NCBI RefSeq assembly: GCF_000814905.1
Contig: NZ_JXAG01000050.1
Location: 62,001 to 126,000 of the forward strand
DNA from: Enterobacter sp. Bisph1
GTDB lineage: Bacteria; Pseudomonadota; Gammaproteobacteria; Enterobacterales; Enterobacteriaceae
Length of the DNA stretch: 64,000 bases
Reading direction: 5' to 3'
The notes under the pieces were generated by a model. The model worked only from the letters and a program-made list of their open reading frames with translations. It did no database searches and had not been told where the DNA came from. The position numbers and the translations under genes are program-made. This document shows positions 1 to 15,231 of the stretch, one piece after another. Numbering within the stretch: position 1 is the stretch's first letter; each line of letters begins with the position of its first letter.

Positions 1-353
1 TAGCCGCAGGCGAAGAAGAAAAAGCCATTGAAAAAGCGCGCACCTCGCCGTTTCGTGCACCGATGATTATCGCCGTGGTGGCAAAATGCGAAGAGCATCA
101 TAAAGTGCCGCAGTGGGAGCAGTTGCTCTCGGCGGGTTGTGCGGTGATGGCGATGCAGATGGCGGCGCTGGCGCAAGGGTTTAACGGTATCTGGCGCACC
201 GGCCCGCTGACGGATAGCCCGGTGGTACGTCAGGCATTTGGCTGTCGCGAATTGGATCGGATCGTCGGTTTTCTCTATCTCGGCACGCCGCAGTTAAAAG
301 CTTCCACCACCGTTACCGTTGCGGACACCGCGCCGTTCGTGACGCGTTTTTAA
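1..353 (+). CDS. ydjA: NAD(P)H nitroreductase YdjA, C-terminal part
   Basis: The reading frame is open from the window edge (first full codon at base 3) to TAA at 351-353, so the N-terminus lies outside the window. The visible 116 residues match the C-terminal half of the FMN-dependent nitroreductase YdjA of E. coli, including the MIIAVVAK segment, the cysteine-containing [22 protein letters not shown] helix region and the final [10 protein letters not shown] strand. YdjA is a small cytosolic flavoprotein of the minimal nitroreductase family with poorly defined natural substrates. In E. coli it precedes selD and topB on the same strand. Here an inverted acid phosphatase gene separates it from selD. 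Confidence 0.93.
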   Translation, partial: AAGEEEKAIEKARTSPFRAPMIIAVVAKCEEHHKVPQWEQLLSAGCAVMAMQMAALAQGFNGIWRTGPLTDSPVVRQAFGCRELDRIVGFLYLGTPQLKASTTVTVADTAPFVTRF

Positions 354-451
354 TCAAGACACACGGCGAGCGGCGGCCATAGCCCGCACGCGCTACCCGT
401 GTAGCTGTTTCCTCTTCTCTGAGGGAGCAGAATCGCAATCAAACCCTACGT

Positions 452-475
452 TGTGCGCCCCGGTCGGGGCGCACA
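452..475. terminator. GC-rich hairpin between ydjA and phoC
   Basis: Bases 452-462 and 465-475 are perfect inverted complements (TGTGCGCCCCG / CGGGGCGCACA) between the convergent ends of ydjA and the phosphatase gene. No run of T follows on either strand, so its role as an intrinsic terminator for one or both genes is inferred from position and stem strength. Confidence 0.5.
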
Positions 476-489
476 TTATCTCAGTGGCA

Positions 490-1236
490 TTACTTATGGC
501 TGGCGGCAAATTCCTCTTTCGCTTTCTGCAACTGCTGCTGGAAAGCCGGATTAGTGTGCAGCGTGGCAACCACGGCGGATCCGACAATGCGCGCCGCATC
601 CACATCGCTCTGCCAGTGGTAACCGCAGATCACCCGGCTTTGCCCCAGATCGTATCCGCGTTTGAGGATCTGATCCTGGCGCTGCGGGTTGATCTCTGCC
701 AGCACCAGCGCTGTAGCCCAACCGATAGAGGTATGGCCGGATGGGTAAGAGCCGTTTTTCGCCAGTTTATCCTGCTCGGCGGTATTGCAGGTTGGCACGC
801 CATAGAAGGCAAACGGGCGAATACGCATATATTTTTGCTTCGCGCCGCGCGTCGCCAGATCGCCGGCATCTTCAATCATATTGGTTAACAGTTTGTGCAG
901 CTGCGGCGCGTCTTGTTCGGTGATCGGCGCGCCAAAGGCAGCAGAGAAGGCGTTTGCCACGCCGCCGCTGCTCAGGTTCGCGTCTTCCGCTGCCAGTTTG
1001 CCACGTTCGGTATCGCGTAGCATGCGGCCTTGTTCATACATTGCCTGGTCGTTTAAAAAGGCGATGCTGCCCACTTCCGGCGGCGGCGGTAACAGCGCCA
1101 GACTGTCGATAGCCTGGGCATTTTTCAGGTAATAGAGATCGGGTTTGGTCGAAGCGTCATTTCCCGACGGGACGAGCGCAAAAGCGCTGGTGGAGAGTAA
1201 GCTGGCAACACAAAATGCAATAATATTTTTTTTCAT
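490..1236 (-). CDS. phoC: class A non-specific acid phosphatase (PhoC/PhoN type), secreted
   Basis: This 248-residue periplasmic enzyme should remove phosphate from a wide range of organic phosphomonoesters at acid pH. A Sec signal peptide is visible (MKKN, then a hydrophobic stretch ending in SAFA at residue 20). The mature part carries the full PAP2/class A signature: K133 with R140-P141, PSGH at 165-168 (His168 is the proton donor in the family), and SR at 200-201 with His207, the nucleophile, and Asp211. Length and sequence closely resemble Morganella and Klebsiella PhoC. The gene is single, lies opposite to its neighbours and interrupts the ydjA-selD-topB arrangement known from E. coli. 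PhoN is a possible alternative name. The family call is firm. Confidence 0.93.
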   Translation of the reverse strand: MKKNIIAFCVASLLSTSAFALVPSGNDASTKPDLYYLKNAQAIDSLALLPPPPEVGSIAFLNDQAMYEQGRMLRDTERGKLAAEDANLSSGGVANAFSAAFGAPITEQDAPQLHKLLTNMIEDAGDLATRGAKQKYMRIRPFAFYGVPTCNTAEQDKLAKNGSYPSGHTSIGWATALVLAEINPQRQDQILKRGYDLGQSRVICGYHWQSDVDAARIVGSAVVATLHTNPAFQQQLQKAKEEFAASHK

Positions 1237-1500
1237 TATCGGTTCCTTTCGGCGAAATAGCCTCTATAGCCTTCAGTGGCGATTGTCATATTTCTGTCAC
1301 AAAAACGCGCAAAGAACGGTGCGGTCACTCGCAAAATGGTCGATGTATCGATTGAGATGATGTGAATGGCTAAAAAATTATCAACGGTGATGGCTGTTTC
1401 GTTTGCTTAATGAGCAATAATGCGCGAATTAAGCGTACCAGACTTACCAGCTAAGCCATTGGGCGCTACCATAGCGCGATTGCAATGACAGGAGATGTCC

Positions 1501-2544
1501 ATGAGCGAGCAAGCTATTCGTTTAACGCAATACAGCCACGGAGCCGGTTGCGGTTGTAAAATTTCCCCTAAAGTGCTGGATACTATCCTGCATAGCGAGC
1601 AGGCGAAGTTTCTCGACCCGAACCTGCTTGTTGGCAATGAAACGCGTGATGACGCCGCCGTTTACGATCTGGGTAACGGCACCTGCGTTATCAGCACCAC
1701 CGACTTTTTTATGCCGATTGTCGATAATCCCTTCGATTTTGGCCGTATTGCGGCGACCAACGCCATTAGCGACGTTTTCGCTATGGGCGGAAAACCGATT
1801 ATGGCGATAGCTATTCTCGGCTGGCCGTTGGATAAACTGGCACCGGAAATTGCCCGTGAGGTGATTGAGGGTGGGCGATTCGCCTGCCAGCAGGCGGGCA
1901 TTGCGCTGGCGGGAGGCCACTCCATCGACGCGCCGGAACCGATTTTTGGCCTTGCCGTGACCGGCGTGGTACCCACCGAGCGGGTGAAGAAAAACAGCAC
2001 CGCGCAGGCGGGTTGCAAACTGTTCCTCACCAAACCTTTGGGCATTGGCGTGTTGACCACGGCAGAGAAAAAATCCCTGCTGAAGCCCGAACATGTCGGT
2101 CTGGCGACGGAAGTGATGTGCCGCATGAACAGCGCCGGTGCTGCCTTTGCCGCTATCGAAGGGGTGAAAGCGATGACCGATGTAACTGGCTTTGGCCTGC
2201 TCGGCCACCTCAGCGAAATGTGTCAGGGCGCAGGCGTACAGGCACAAGTGTGGTATCAGGATGTACCGAAACTGCCGGGCGTCGAAGCGTATATCGCCCA
2301 GGGCGCGGTACCCGGCGGTACCCAGCGTAACTTCGCCAGCTATGGCCATCTGATGGGCGATATGCCGACCGCAGTGCGCGATCTGCTGTGCGATCCGCAA
2401 ACTTCCGGCGGCTTGCTGTTGGCGGTAGTGCCGGGTGCGGAAGAGACAGTGAAAGCGACGGCGGCGGAATACGGTATTGAGCTTAGCGCCATCGGTGAGT
2501 TGGTTAGCGCCCGCGGCGGTCGTCCGATGATCGAGATCCGTTAA
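1501..2544 (+). CDS. selD: selenide, water dikinase (selenophosphate synthetase)
   Basis: SelD makes selenophosphate from selenide and ATP, the selenium donor for selenocysteyl-tRNA and selenouridine. The 347 residues match E. coli SelD over their length. The catalytic Cys17 and Lys20 lie in the glycine-rich HGAGCGCK segment, followed by the DDAAVYDLG and [13 protein letters not shown]/metal-binding segments. The start at 1501 was chosen over ATG 1495 because GGAG at 1491-1494 is then correctly spaced and the length equals that of E. coli. topB begins only 4 bases after the stop, which suggests a two-gene transcript. The promoter should lie in 1237-1500 since the upstream gene runs the other way. 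Confidence 0.97.
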   Translation: MSEQAIRLTQYSHGAGCGCKISPKVLDTILHSEQAKFLDPNLLVGNETRDDAAVYDLGNGTCVISTTDFFMPIVDNPFDFGRIAATNAISDVFAMGGKPIMAIAILGWPLDKLAPEIAREVIEGGRFACQQAGIALAGGHSIDAPEPIFGLAVTGVVPTERVKKNSTAQAGCKLFLTKPLGIGVLTTAEKKSLLKPEHVGLATEVMCRMNSAGAAFAAIEGVKAMTDVTGFGLLGHLSEMCQGAGVQAQVWYQDVPKLPGVEAYIAQGAVPGGTQRNFASYGHLMGDMPTAVRDLLCDPQTSGGLLLAVVPGAEETVKATAAEYGIELSAIGELVSARGGRPMIEIR

Positions 2545-2548
2545 GTCG

Positions 2549-4504
2549 ATGCGCTTATTTATTGCCGAAAAGCCCAGTCTGGCGCGTGCCATTGCCGATG
2601 TGCTCCCGAAGCCCCATCGCAAAGGCGACGGCTATATTGAGTGCGGTAATGGTCAGGTGGTGACATGGTGTATCGGTCACCTGCTGGAGCAGGCGCAGCC
2701 GGATGCTTACGACAGCCGCTACGCGCGCTGGAATCTGGCGGATCTGCCGATTGTGCCGGAAAAGTGGCAGCTGCAGCCCCGTCCATCGGTGCTGAAACAG
2801 ATCAACGTCATCAAACGCCTGCTCGCTGATGCCGAGCAGGTAGTCCACGCCGGTGACCCGGATCGCGAAGGGCAACTGCTGGTTGATGAAGTGATCGATT
2901 ACCTGCAACTGCCACCTGAAAAGCGCCAGCAGGTGCAGCGTTGCCTGATTAACGATCTCAACCCGCAGGCCGTTGAACGGGCGCTTGAGCGGCTACGTGC
3001 CAACAGCGAGTTTATTCCGCTGTGTGTCTCGGCGCTGGCCCGCGCACGCGCCGACTGGCTGTACGGCATTAATATGACCCGCGCTTACACCCTGTTGGGG
3101 CGCAACGCCGGTTATCAGGGGGTGCTGTCGGTTGGGCGCGTACAAACGCCGGTGCTGGGGCTGGTGGTACGTCGTGATGAAGAGATCGAAAACTTTGTCG
3201 CCAAAGATTTCTTTGAGGTGAAGGCGCATATCATTACCCCTGCCGGAGAGCGTTTTACCGCCCTGTGGCAGCCGAGCGAAGCCTGCGAGCCGTATCAGGA
3301 TGAAGAGGGACGCTTGCTGCATCGCCCGCTGGCGGAGCATGTGGTAAACCGCATTAACGGCCAGCCCGCGCTGGTTACCGCGTATAACGATAAACGGGAC
3401 TCAGAACCTGCGCCGCTGCCGTTTTCCCTCTCGACATTGCAAATTGAGGCGGCAAAACGCTACGGGCTTAGCGCGCAAAATGTGCTCGATATTTGTCAGC
3501 GCCTGTACGAAACCCACAAATTGATTACCTATCCGCGTTCCGACAGCCGCTATCTCCCGGAAGAGCACTTTGCTGGTCGGCATGCGGTACTGAACGCAAT
3601 TGGTCAGCATGCGCCGGATCTGCTGCCGCAGCCGGTGGTCAATCCGGATACGCGCAACCGTTGCTGGGACGATAAAAAAGTCGATGCCCACCACGCCATT
3701 ATTCCCACAGCGCGCGCATCGAAAGTTTCCCTTAACGACAACGAAGCCAACGTCTACAGCCTGATTGCCCGCCAGTATCTGATGCAGTTCTGCCCGGATG
3801 CGGTGTTTCGCAAATGCCAAATCGATCTCGATATCGCTAACGGCAAGTTTATCGCTAAAGCGCGTTTTCTGGCGGAGGCTGGCTGGCGAACCCTGCTTGG
3901 CGCGAAAGAGCGCGATGAGGAGAACGATGGCACGCCGCTGCCGGTGGTGGCAAAAGGGGATGAACTGCTGTGCGAGAAAGGCGAAGTTGTCGCGCGCCAG
4001 ACGCAGCCGCCGCGTCACTTTACCGACGCCACATTGCTATCGGCGATGACCGGGATCGCGCGCTTTGTGCAGGATAAAGAGCTGAAAAAAATTCTTCGTG
4101 CCACCGACGGGCTCGGCACCGAAGCGACGCGTGCCGGGATTATTGAACTGCTGTTTAAACGCAGCTTCCTGGTGAAGAAAGGGCGCTATATTCACTCTAC
4201 TGAGCCGGGCCGGGCGCTGATCCACTCGCTGCCGGAGATGGCGGCGCGCCCGGATATGACCGCCCATTGGGAATCAGTGCTTACGCAGATTAGTGAAAAA
4301 GAGTGTCGCTATCAGGACTTTATGCAGCCGCTGGTTACCACGCTCCATGAGCTGATCCACCAGGCACGCAATACGCCCGTGCGTCAGTTTCGTGGGCTGG
4401 TCGCGCCTGGCGCGGAGAAGAAAAAGCCTTTTACGAAAGCGCGAGCTAAAAAACGCCCCCCTGCGAATAAGAGCGGCGGCGAGGCGGCTTCCGATGCCGG
4501 ATAA
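2549..4504 (+). CDS. topB: DNA topoisomerase III
   Basis: TopB is a type IA topoisomerase that decatenates replication intermediates and works with RecQ-type helicases. The 651-residue protein begins with the TOPRIM domain (FIAEKPS near residue 5 and the acidic [15 protein letters not shown] motif near residue 100). The catalytic Tyr328 sits in [10 protein letters not shown]. The C-terminus is the usual lysine/arginine-rich tail, here slightly shorter than in E. coli (653 residues). It follows selD by 4 bases and no independent ribosome-binding site is obvious, so translation may be coupled. It is convergent with gdhA. Confidence 0.97.
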   Translation: MRLFIAEKPSLARAIADVLPKPHRKGDGYIECGNGQVVTWCIGHLLEQAQPDAYDSRYARWNLADLPIVPEKWQLQPRPSVLKQINVIKRLLADAEQVVHAGDPDREGQLLVDEVIDYLQLPPEKRQQVQRCLINDLNPQAVERALERLRANSEFIPLCVSALARARADWLYGINMTRAYTLLGRNAGYQGVLSVGRVQTPVLGLVVRRDEEIENFVAKDFFEVKAHIITPAGERFTALWQPSEACEPYQDEEGRLLHRPLAEHVVNRINGQPALVTAYNDKRDSEPAPLPFSLSTLQIEAAKRYGLSAQNVLDICQRLYETHKLITYPRSDSRYLPEEHFAGRHAVLNAIGQHAPDLLPQPVVNPDTRNRCWDDKKVDAHHAIIPTARASKVSLNDNEANVYSLIARQYLMQFCPDAVFRKCQIDLDIANGKFIAKARFLAEAGWRTLLGAKERDEENDGTPLPVVAKGDELLCEKGEVVARQTQPPRHFTDATLLSAMTGIARFVQDKELKKILRATDGLGTEATRAGIIELLFKRSFLVKKGRYIHSTEPGRALIHSLPEMAARPDMTAHWESVLTQISEKECRYQDFMQPLVTTLHELIHQARNTPVRQFRGLVAPGAEKKKPFTKARAKKRPPANKSGGEAASDAG

Positions 4505-4524
4505 CGCCGCGCGGTGTTATCCGG
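4497..4524. terminator. hairpin between topB and gdhA
   Basis: CCGGATAAC at 4497-4505 pairs with GTTATCCGG at 4516-4524, with a near-palindromic GC core between them. The stem contains the topB stop codon and lies 10 bases beyond the gdhA stop on the other strand. No T-run is present, so bidirectional termination is inferred from the convergent context. Confidence 0.5.
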
Positions 4525-4533
4525 CTCCTGAGA

Positions 4534-5877
4534 TTAAATGACGCCCTGCGCCAGCATCGCATCGGCAACTTTAACGAATCCGGCAATGTTGGCCCCGCGC
4601 ACATAGTGCGTCTGTTTCTCTTCACCGCCGTACGCGACGCAGGCCTGGTGAATATCGAGCATAATGTGCTGCAGGCGAGTATCGACTTCTTCTGCTTTCC
4701 AGCCCATACGTGCGGCATTTTGCGCCATCTCCAGCCCGGAGGTCGCCACGCCGCCCGCGTTGGCGGCTTTTCCCGGCGCAAACAGCACGCCCGCATCAAG
4801 CAACAGTTCCGTGGCCTCAATGGTGGTGGGCATGTTGGCACCTTCCGCTACCGCTTTCACGCCGTTGGCGATCAACACCCGCGCCGCGCCGCTATCCAGT
4901 TCGTTTTGCGTGGCGCAGGGCAGCGCGATATCGACGGGGACTGACCACGGTTGTTGGCCTTCGAGCCAGGTAAGGCCAAATTCCTGCGCATAATCCGCAA
5001 GACGACCGTCGCGGCTGGCTTTGATAGCGCACAGACGCGCGAGCTTTTCGTTGTTAAACCCGGCTTCATCCACCACGGTTCCGCCGGAATCAGAGGCGGT
5101 TATCACCCGTGCGCCGAGGGCCATCGCTTTTTCAATCGCGTACTGCGCCACGTTGCCGGAGCCGGAAACGGCAACGCGCATCCCTTCAAAACCAAGATGG
5201 TGTCGCTTAAGCATCGCATCGGTGAAATAGACCAAACCGTAGCCGGTGGCTTCTGGACGGATCAGGCTGCCGCCGAAAGAGAGACCTTTGCCGGTGAACA
5301 CGCAGGCGGTATTGTTGGACAGTTTTTTCATCATCCCGGCCATAAAGCCCACTTCTCGTGCGCCAACGCCGATATCGCCCGCCGGGATATCCGTATCCGC
5401 GCCTAGATGGCGATAGAGCTCGCCGATCAACGCCTGGCAAAAGCGCATCACTTCGCCCTCGCTTTTCCCTTTCGGATCGAAATCGCTGCCGCCTTTGCCA
5501 CCGCCCATCGGCAGGGTTGTGAGGGCATTTTTGAAGGTCTGTTCGAAGCCGAGGAATTTAAGGATCGACAGATTGACCGACGGGTGAAAACGCATGCCGC
5601 CTTTATACGGACCGATGGCCGAGCTGAACTGCACCCGCCATGCGCGGTTAACCTGTACCTGATTACGGTCATCAACCCAGGCAACGCGAAACTGAATGAC
5701 CCGTTCCGGTTCAACCAGCCGCTCAAGGAGCGACATCTGGCGGTAGCGCGGATTCGCATCAAGGAATGGCCACAGGGTGGTCATCACTTCGCGAACGGCC
5801 TGGGCGAACTCCGGCTGGTGCGGATCGCGTTGTTCGACATAATGGAGGAATGAAGCAAGAGAGTGAGTCTGATCCAT
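4534..5877 (-). CDS. gdhA: NADP-specific glutamate dehydrogenase
   Basis: GdhA aminates 2-oxoglutarate to glutamate with NADPH and is the low-affinity ammonium assimilation route when nitrogen and energy are ample. The 447 residues equal the E. coli length. The glutamate-binding PMGGGKGGSDFDPKGKS segment is at about 123-139 with catalytic Lys128, and the dinucleotide-binding GSGNVAQYA lies near residue 230. The gene is monocistronic, convergent with topB and divergent from ynjH. The 236-base region at 5878-6113 must hold its promoter. I did not recognise specific operators there. Confidence 0.97.
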   Translation of the reverse strand: MDQTHSLASFLHYVEQRDPHQPEFAQAVREVMTTLWPFLDANPRYRQMSLLERLVEPERVIQFRVAWVDDRNQVQVNRAWRVQFSSAIGPYKGGMRFHPSVNLSILKFLGFEQTFKNALTTLPMGGGKGGSDFDPKGKSEGEVMRFCQALIGELYRHLGADTDIPAGDIGVGAREVGFMAGMMKKLSNNTACVFTGKGLSFGGSLIRPEATGYGLVYFTDAMLKRHHLGFEGMRVAVSGSGNVAQYAIEKAMALGARVITASDSGGTVVDEAGFNNEKLARLCAIKASRDGRLADYAQEFGLTWLEGQQPWSVPVDIALPCATQNELDSGAARVLIANGVKAVAEGANMPTTIEATELLLDAGVLFAPGKAANAGGVATSGLEMAQNAARMGWKAEEVDTRLQHIMLDIHQACVAYGGEEKQTHYVRGANIAGFVKVADAMLAQGVI

Positions 5878-6113
5878 AGATATAAGCGTCTCTTAGTGGT
5901 GCGGTGGGTTTATAGTGTTGAAAATGCGCAAAAAATAGGCGCTTTCCGACTATAACATCCACAATGCGGCCTGCCGCAAGATAAAACGCCGCCGCAGCAG
6001 GCAAATTCATCATTGTTGTCGTGTCATCACAAAAAATGATGAACCGGCAAACTAAAGTCCTGACCAGTAGATCCGTTATAGTAATAAGTGGAGTCAATTA
6101 AACAGGAGTGGTT

Positions 6114-6401
6114 ATGGCTCGAATGAAGTGGCTGGCCGCCGCGTTGTTACTGACAGCGTCAGGCAGCGCGCTGGCAGAACGTTCACCCTCGCCCGATATT
6201 CAGGTGAATGTACCGCCGGAAGTGTTCAGCAGCGGTGGGCAAAACCAGAACCCACAGCCCTGTATGCAGTGCTGCGTGTACGACAATCAACGCTACAGCG
6301 AAGGGGCGGTAATCAAAACCGAGGGGATATTATTACAGTGCCAGCGCGACGAGAAAGTTATCTCGACGAACCCGCTGGTATGGCGGCGCGTGAAGCCATA
6401 A
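6114..6401 (+). CDS. ynjH: YnjH family secreted protein of unknown function
   Basis: A 95-residue protein with an N-terminal signal peptide ending in SGSALA and a mature part that begins ERSPSPDIQVNVPPEVFSSG, very like E. coli YnjH. It has three cysteines close together (PCMQCCVY), then a further one in LLQCQRD, suggesting disulfides in the periplasm. Its function is unknown. ATG 6114 was preferred to GTG 6108 because AGGAG at 6104-6108 is then 5 bases away. The last 44 bases overlap the 3' end of nudG on the other strand, so both stop codons lie inside the partner gene. Confidence 0.9.
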   Translation: MARMKWLAAALLLTASGSALAERSPSPDIQVNVPPEVFSSGGQNQNPQPCMQCCVYDNQRYSEGAVIKTEGILLQCQRDEKVISTNPLVWRRVKP

Positions 6402-6783
6402 ACGCTTCCAGCAGAGGGATATCCGCCGGCGCCAGCGACAGTTGCAGCGCGTCGGCGGGTAAGCACCACAGCAGGTTACTGTGATAGTGGCGCAGCGGTT
6501 CACCGCTAAAATCCACGACATGCCAGGCATGCAGGTGAATCAGCCTGCCGGAGACTTCACGTTGATGGCTGGCAATATAGCCACCTGGAACAGCGTCAAT
6601 ACCTAACTCTTCGCGTAATTCGCGCGCTAGCGCCTGAGGCTGTGTTTCTCCCGCTTCCACCTTGCCACCGGCGAACTCCCACAGCCCGGCCTGATCGGCA
6701 TGTACCGGGCGCTGCGCCAGTAAAATGTGGCCGTCGCGCTCAATAATGGCCGCCACGACATCAAGGGTTTTCAGCTGGGTCAT
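6358..6783 (-). CDS. nudG: NudG, Nudix pyrimidine (deoxy)nucleoside triphosphate pyrophosphohydrolase
   Basis: NudG hydrolyses oxidised pyrimidine and purine triphosphates such as 5-hydroxy-CTP and 8-oxo-dGTP to monophosphates. The Nudix box GGKVEAGETQPQALARELREELG (in two stretches: GGKVEAGE, then RELREELG) is complete. The ATG at 6783 (MTQLKTLDVVAA) gives 141 residues, in line with E. coli NudG (135). An upstream in-frame extension to 6879 lies inside the rhodanese gene and was discarded. The gene is last in the xthA-ynjE-nudG series, overlapping the rhodanese gene by 23 bases, and its 3' end overlaps ynjH in antisense. Confidence 0.93.
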   Translation of the reverse strand: MTQLKTLDVVAAIIERDGHILLAQRPVHADQAGLWEFAGGKVEAGETQPQALARELREELGIDAVPGGYIASHQREVSGRLIHLHAWHVVDFSGEPLRHYHSNLLWCLPADALQLSLAPADIPLLEAFMASRAAIPAGSSR

Positions 6784-7636
6784 TGGTATTTCCACAAAAG
6801 TGCTGGCTCCATTCGAGCCAGCCGCCATCATACACGGCGATATTCGGCCAGCCGAGGGAGCGGGCAATAAAAAAGGCAAACGACGCGCGCCAACCGGTAC
6901 CGCAATAAAAAATAATCCGCTGGTCGCCGCTTATCTGCTGTTGATGCCAGAGGGCAGCGATTTCCGCAGGAGCGCGCACCGTGCCATCAGGGTGATGAAA
7001 ATTGGCGATATACTGGCTGTCACCCTCAGCCATTCCCCACCGCGCGCCGGGAATATCCCCCGGCGTGAGATAGTCGTATCCGCTGGCTATACCATTGTAT
7101 TCAAGCCAGCTGCGAATGCTAACCAGCACCGTTTCCGGCAGTGCACGCATCTGGCTGGTTTGCTCAATATCGAGCAAAAAATCGGCCTGCGCCGGAACAG
7201 GCGTGCCGAAATTTTTGGCAGCCACGACAGACGACGCATTGCCTTTCTCCTGCGCCATTCCGGCACGCAGCCAGCTCTGCCAACCGCCGTCCAGTAAGCG
7301 TACATCCTTCACCCCGGCGTATAACAAAATCTGTCCCAACCGCTCGGGAGCGTAATTTCCCCGGCCATAAAGGATAACCGTGGTATCGGCTCGCAGCCCA
7401 TGTTTCAGCAGGGTATGGCGCAACGGTTGTGGCGAGATGACATTCCACAGCGGCGGGCTTTCTACTTCGCCGGTATCCATATAATCCGCGCCGGGGATAT
7501 GCCCGGCGCGCCAGCTCTCTTTGGCGTTAAAGCCCACTTCCACCAGCCGCCACTCACCGGCGGGTGCGGCGCTAAGCGGGCGGTTTTGCTGCAATGCCGC
7601 CAGCCAATGTGCAGTCACCCACGGCGAGTGTTGCAT
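6761..7636 (-). CDS. ynjE: YnjE-like sulfurtransferase, two rhodanese domains, no signal peptide
   Basis: The 291-residue protein aligns with the last two of the three rhodanese domains of E. coli YnjE. The active domain has the loop FYCGTGWRAS with catalytic Cys245. The first remaining domain has ILYGRGNY where a catalytic cysteine would be, so it is a silent domain. The whole N-terminal region of E. coli YnjE, including its signal peptide and first domain, is absent, so this form should stay in the cytoplasm. ATG 7636 lies 4 bases after the xthA stop and no good ribosome-binding site precedes it, which suggests translational coupling. In E. coli, YnjE supplies sulfur to molybdopterin synthase. 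Whether this short form does so is inference. Confidence 0.82.
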   Translation of the reverse strand: MQHSPWVTAHWLAALQQNRPLSAAPAGEWRLVEVGFNAKESWRAGHIPGADYMDTGEVESPPLWNVISPQPLRHTLLKHGLRADTTVILYGRGNYAPERLGQILLYAGVKDVRLLDGGWQSWLRAGMAQEKGNASSVVAAKNFGTPVPAQADFLLDIEQTSQMRALPETVLVSIRSWLEYNGIASGYDYLTPGDIPGARWGMAEGDSQYIANFHHPDGTVRAPAEIAALWHQQQISGDQRIIFYCGTGWRASFAFFIARSLGWPNIAVYDGGWLEWSQHFCGNTNDPAENP

Positions 7637-7640
7637 CGAT

Positions 7641-8447
7641 TCAGAGCGTAAATTTTGCCCACACCGGCGCGTGGTCGGAGGGTTTTTCCATACTGCGAAT
7701 CTCGTAATCGATCCCGGTTTCGCTGCAGCGCTCCGCCAGCGGCTGGCTTGCCAGCAGCAGATCGATACGCAGGCCACGGTTGTCGTCAAAGCCTCGTGAG
7801 CGGTAATCAAACCACGAGAAACGATCCGTAAGTTGCGGGTTGGCTGCGCGGAAGGTATCCACCAGCCCCCAGCCTTTCAGGCGCTCCATCCACTCGCGCT
7901 CTTCCGGCAGGAAGGAGCATTTTCCCGTACGCAGCCAGCGCTTGCGGCTCTCTTCGCCAATACCAATATCGAGATCCGTCGGGCTAATATTCATATCGCC
8001 CATGATCAGTACCGGCTTCGATTTATCCAGCTCGGTGTCCAGATAGTTTTGCAAATCCTGGTAGAACTTCTCTTTTGCCGGGAATTTCAGCGGATGGTCG
8101 CGGCTTTCGCCCTGCGGAAAATAGCCATTGATCACCGTAATGTCGCCGATAGGAGAGGGCAGCTCTGCCATGATAATCCGGCGCTGCGCCTCTTCATCAT
8201 CATTCGGGAAGCCGCGACGCACGGAAACCGGCGTCTCTTTCGTGAGCAGCGCCACGCCGTAATGGCCTTTCTGGCCATGATAAAAAACGTTGTAGCCAAG
8301 GCGAGCGACATCCTCAAGCGGGAACATATCGTCGTGGACTTTGGTCTCCTGCAGGCCGATAACGTCTGGTTGATGTTGCTCGACCAGAGCCTGCAGTTGA
8401 TGGGGGCGGGCACGCAGGCCATTGATATTAAAAGAGACGAATTTCAT
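7641..8447 (-). CDS. xthA: exodeoxyribonuclease III
   Basis: ExoIII is the main AP endonuclease and a 3'-5' exonuclease that trims blocked 3' ends in base excision repair. The 268 residues match E. coli XthA with the metal ligands in FNINGLR and [17 protein letters not shown], and the final [10 protein letters not shown] 8447 gives exactly the E. coli length, and in-frame upstream codons were excluded. It heads a minus-strand series with the rhodanese and nudG. In E. coli the ydjXYZ-ynjABCD genes lie between xthA and ynjE, and they are missing here. Confidence 0.97.
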   Translation of the reverse strand: MKFVSFNINGLRARPHQLQALVEQHQPDVIGLQETKVHDDMFPLEDVARLGYNVFYHGQKGHYGVALLTKETPVSVRRGFPNDDEEAQRRIIMAELPSPIGDITVINGYFPQGESRDHPLKFPAKEKFYQDLQNYLDTELDKSKPVLIMGDMNISPTDLDIGIGEESRKRWLRTGKCSFLPEEREWMERLKGWGLVDTFRAANPQLTDRFSWFDYRSRGFDDNRGLRIDLLLASQPLAERCSETGIDYEIRSMEKPSDHAPVWAKFTL

Positions 8448-13942
<5,495 letters not shown>

Positions 13943-13953
13943 CGGGAGGTTTT

Positions 13954-14919
13954 ATGGAGAACTTTCTTGCTGCCACGCTTGCGGGCGATATCCCGCGTAA
14001 AACGTCAGGCGAGTCGGGCGGTATTCACTGGCTGTGGCATGAGCAGGGCATTCTGGAGCTTATCCCGTCGCAGGCCACAGGCCGATCGCTGGTTATCTCT
14101 TGCGCTATCCACGGTAATGAAACCGCGCCGGTTGAGATGCTGGATCTGCTGCTAAAAAATCTCTTTTCTGGCGTACAACCGCTGAGCTGGCGGCTGTTAG
14201 TGGTGCTCGGTAATCCGCAGGCGCTGGCGCAAAACAAACGCTTCTTACATAACGATCTCAATCGGATGTTTGGCGGTCGCTGGCAAACGCTGCCGCCAAA
14301 CGATGAAACCGTGCGCGCCGCCCAGCTTGAACGGGCGGTAACCCATTTCTTTGCCGAAGGCGATGAAGTGCGCTGGCATCTTGATTTGCATACGGCGATT
14401 CGCGGCTCGCACCATCTTCGCTTTGGGGTGCTGCCCCAACGAACCGAACCCTGGGATGAGCCATTTCTCGAGTGGCTGGGCGCTGCCGGTCTGGAGGCGC
14501 TGGTTTTTCATCAGTCTCCGGGCGGCACCTTTACACACTTTAGCTGCCAACATTTTAATGCGCTGGCCTGCACGCTGGAGCTTGGCAAAGCGTTACCGTT
14601 CGGCGAAAACGACCTGAGCCAGTTTCAGCGTACCGCCTGGGCGCTGGCAGCCTTACTGGCCGGTGAGCCCGCGCCGGATACGGAAACCAGGCCGCTGCGC
14701 TATCGCGTCGTCCAGCAGCTGACGCGCCACAGTGAGATGTTCAAACTGCATATGGGGGCCGATACGCTTAACTTTACGCCCTTTTGCGCGGGTACATTGC
14801 TGGCGGAAGACCGCGGTGAGCGGTATGTGGTGCAGCACGAGCAGGAGTATGTCCTGTTTCCCAATCCGAACGTTGCCGTTGGTTTACGCGCCGGATTGAT
14901 GCTCGAAAAAATGAATTAA
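13954..14919 (+). CDS. astE: succinylglutamate desuccinylase
   Basis: AstE, a zinc carboxypeptidase-like amidase of the AspA/AstE family, releases glutamate and succinate in the last AST step. The 321 residues include zinc ligands His53 and Glu56 in [10 protein letters not shown] and a third histidine in [17 protein letters not shown] ten bases before ATG 13954 is a clear ribosome-binding site. It closes the operon and is followed by a hairpin terminator. Confidence 0.96.
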   Translation: MENFLAATLAGDIPRKTSGESGGIHWLWHEQGILELIPSQATGRSLVISCAIHGNETAPVEMLDLLLKNLFSGVQPLSWRLLVVLGNPQALAQNKRFLHNDLNRMFGGRWQTLPPNDETVRAAQLERAVTHFFAEGDEVRWHLDLHTAIRGSHHLRFGVLPQRTEPWDEPFLEWLGAAGLEALVFHQSPGGTFTHFSCQHFNALACTLELGKALPFGENDLSQFQRTAWALAALLAGEPAPDTETRPLRYRVVQQLTRHSEMFKLHMGADTLNFTPFCAGTLLAEDRGERYVVQHEQEYVLFPNPNVAVGLRAGLMLEKMN

Positions 14920-14926
14920 TTACTCC

Positions 14927-14951
14927 GCCCTGTTAATTCAGGGCTTATTTT
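14927..14951 (+). terminator. terminator of astCADBE
   Basis: GCCCTG at 14927-14932 pairs with CAGGGC at 14939-14944 around a six-base loop and is followed by TTATTTTAT. It begins 7 bases after the astE stop. Confidence 0.8.
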
Positions 14952-15231
14952 ATGCCTGTGAGTGATAATTTACAGAATAATCCTGGAATGGGCTTTATTA
15001 ATAAATTCCGTTGCTTTATTCTTGTTCGTAATTCCTTTTTTATCAGCATATTGAATATTTATTTTTCCACTCTCCATCGTTTATCCTTATTTCCTTCATA
15101 TTTGCCGTAAAATCAGTTTTTACACTTTCATTGTTTTACTGTCGCTCTGATTAGTTGACGATTAAGGCAGTAAAGTGAATAGCGTCAACACGGCAACCGC
15201 CGTAAGTAAAACCGAAGTAAGGAATAAAATT
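14945..15231 (+). promoter_or_regulatory. spy upstream region
   Basis: This AT-rich stretch has no gene. In E. coli spy is driven by the envelope-stress regulators CpxR and BaeR. A CTCCAT word at 15072-15077 in a T-rich setting resembles part of a BaeR box, and GTAAA words occur at several places near 15110-15215, but none forms a GTAAA-N5-GTAAA CpxR box. The purine-rich AAGTAAGGAAT just before the gene is the ribosome-binding site. Confidence 0.4.

Noticed and set aside
1522-2622. 366-codon open frame antisense to selD
   Set aside because: It lies wholly over the well-conserved selD and the start of topB, and its translation has no domain features. It is a product of codon bias in the real gene.
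7637-7810. N-terminal extension of the rhodanese gene into xthA
   Set aside because: The extra 58 codons lie out of frame within the conserved end of xthA, do not resemble YnjE, and contain no signal peptide.
15105-15220. GTAAA repeats as a CpxR box before spy
   Set aside because: GTAAA words occur, but the spacing is not the GTAAA-N5-GTAAA of the consensus, so no specific site is claimed.
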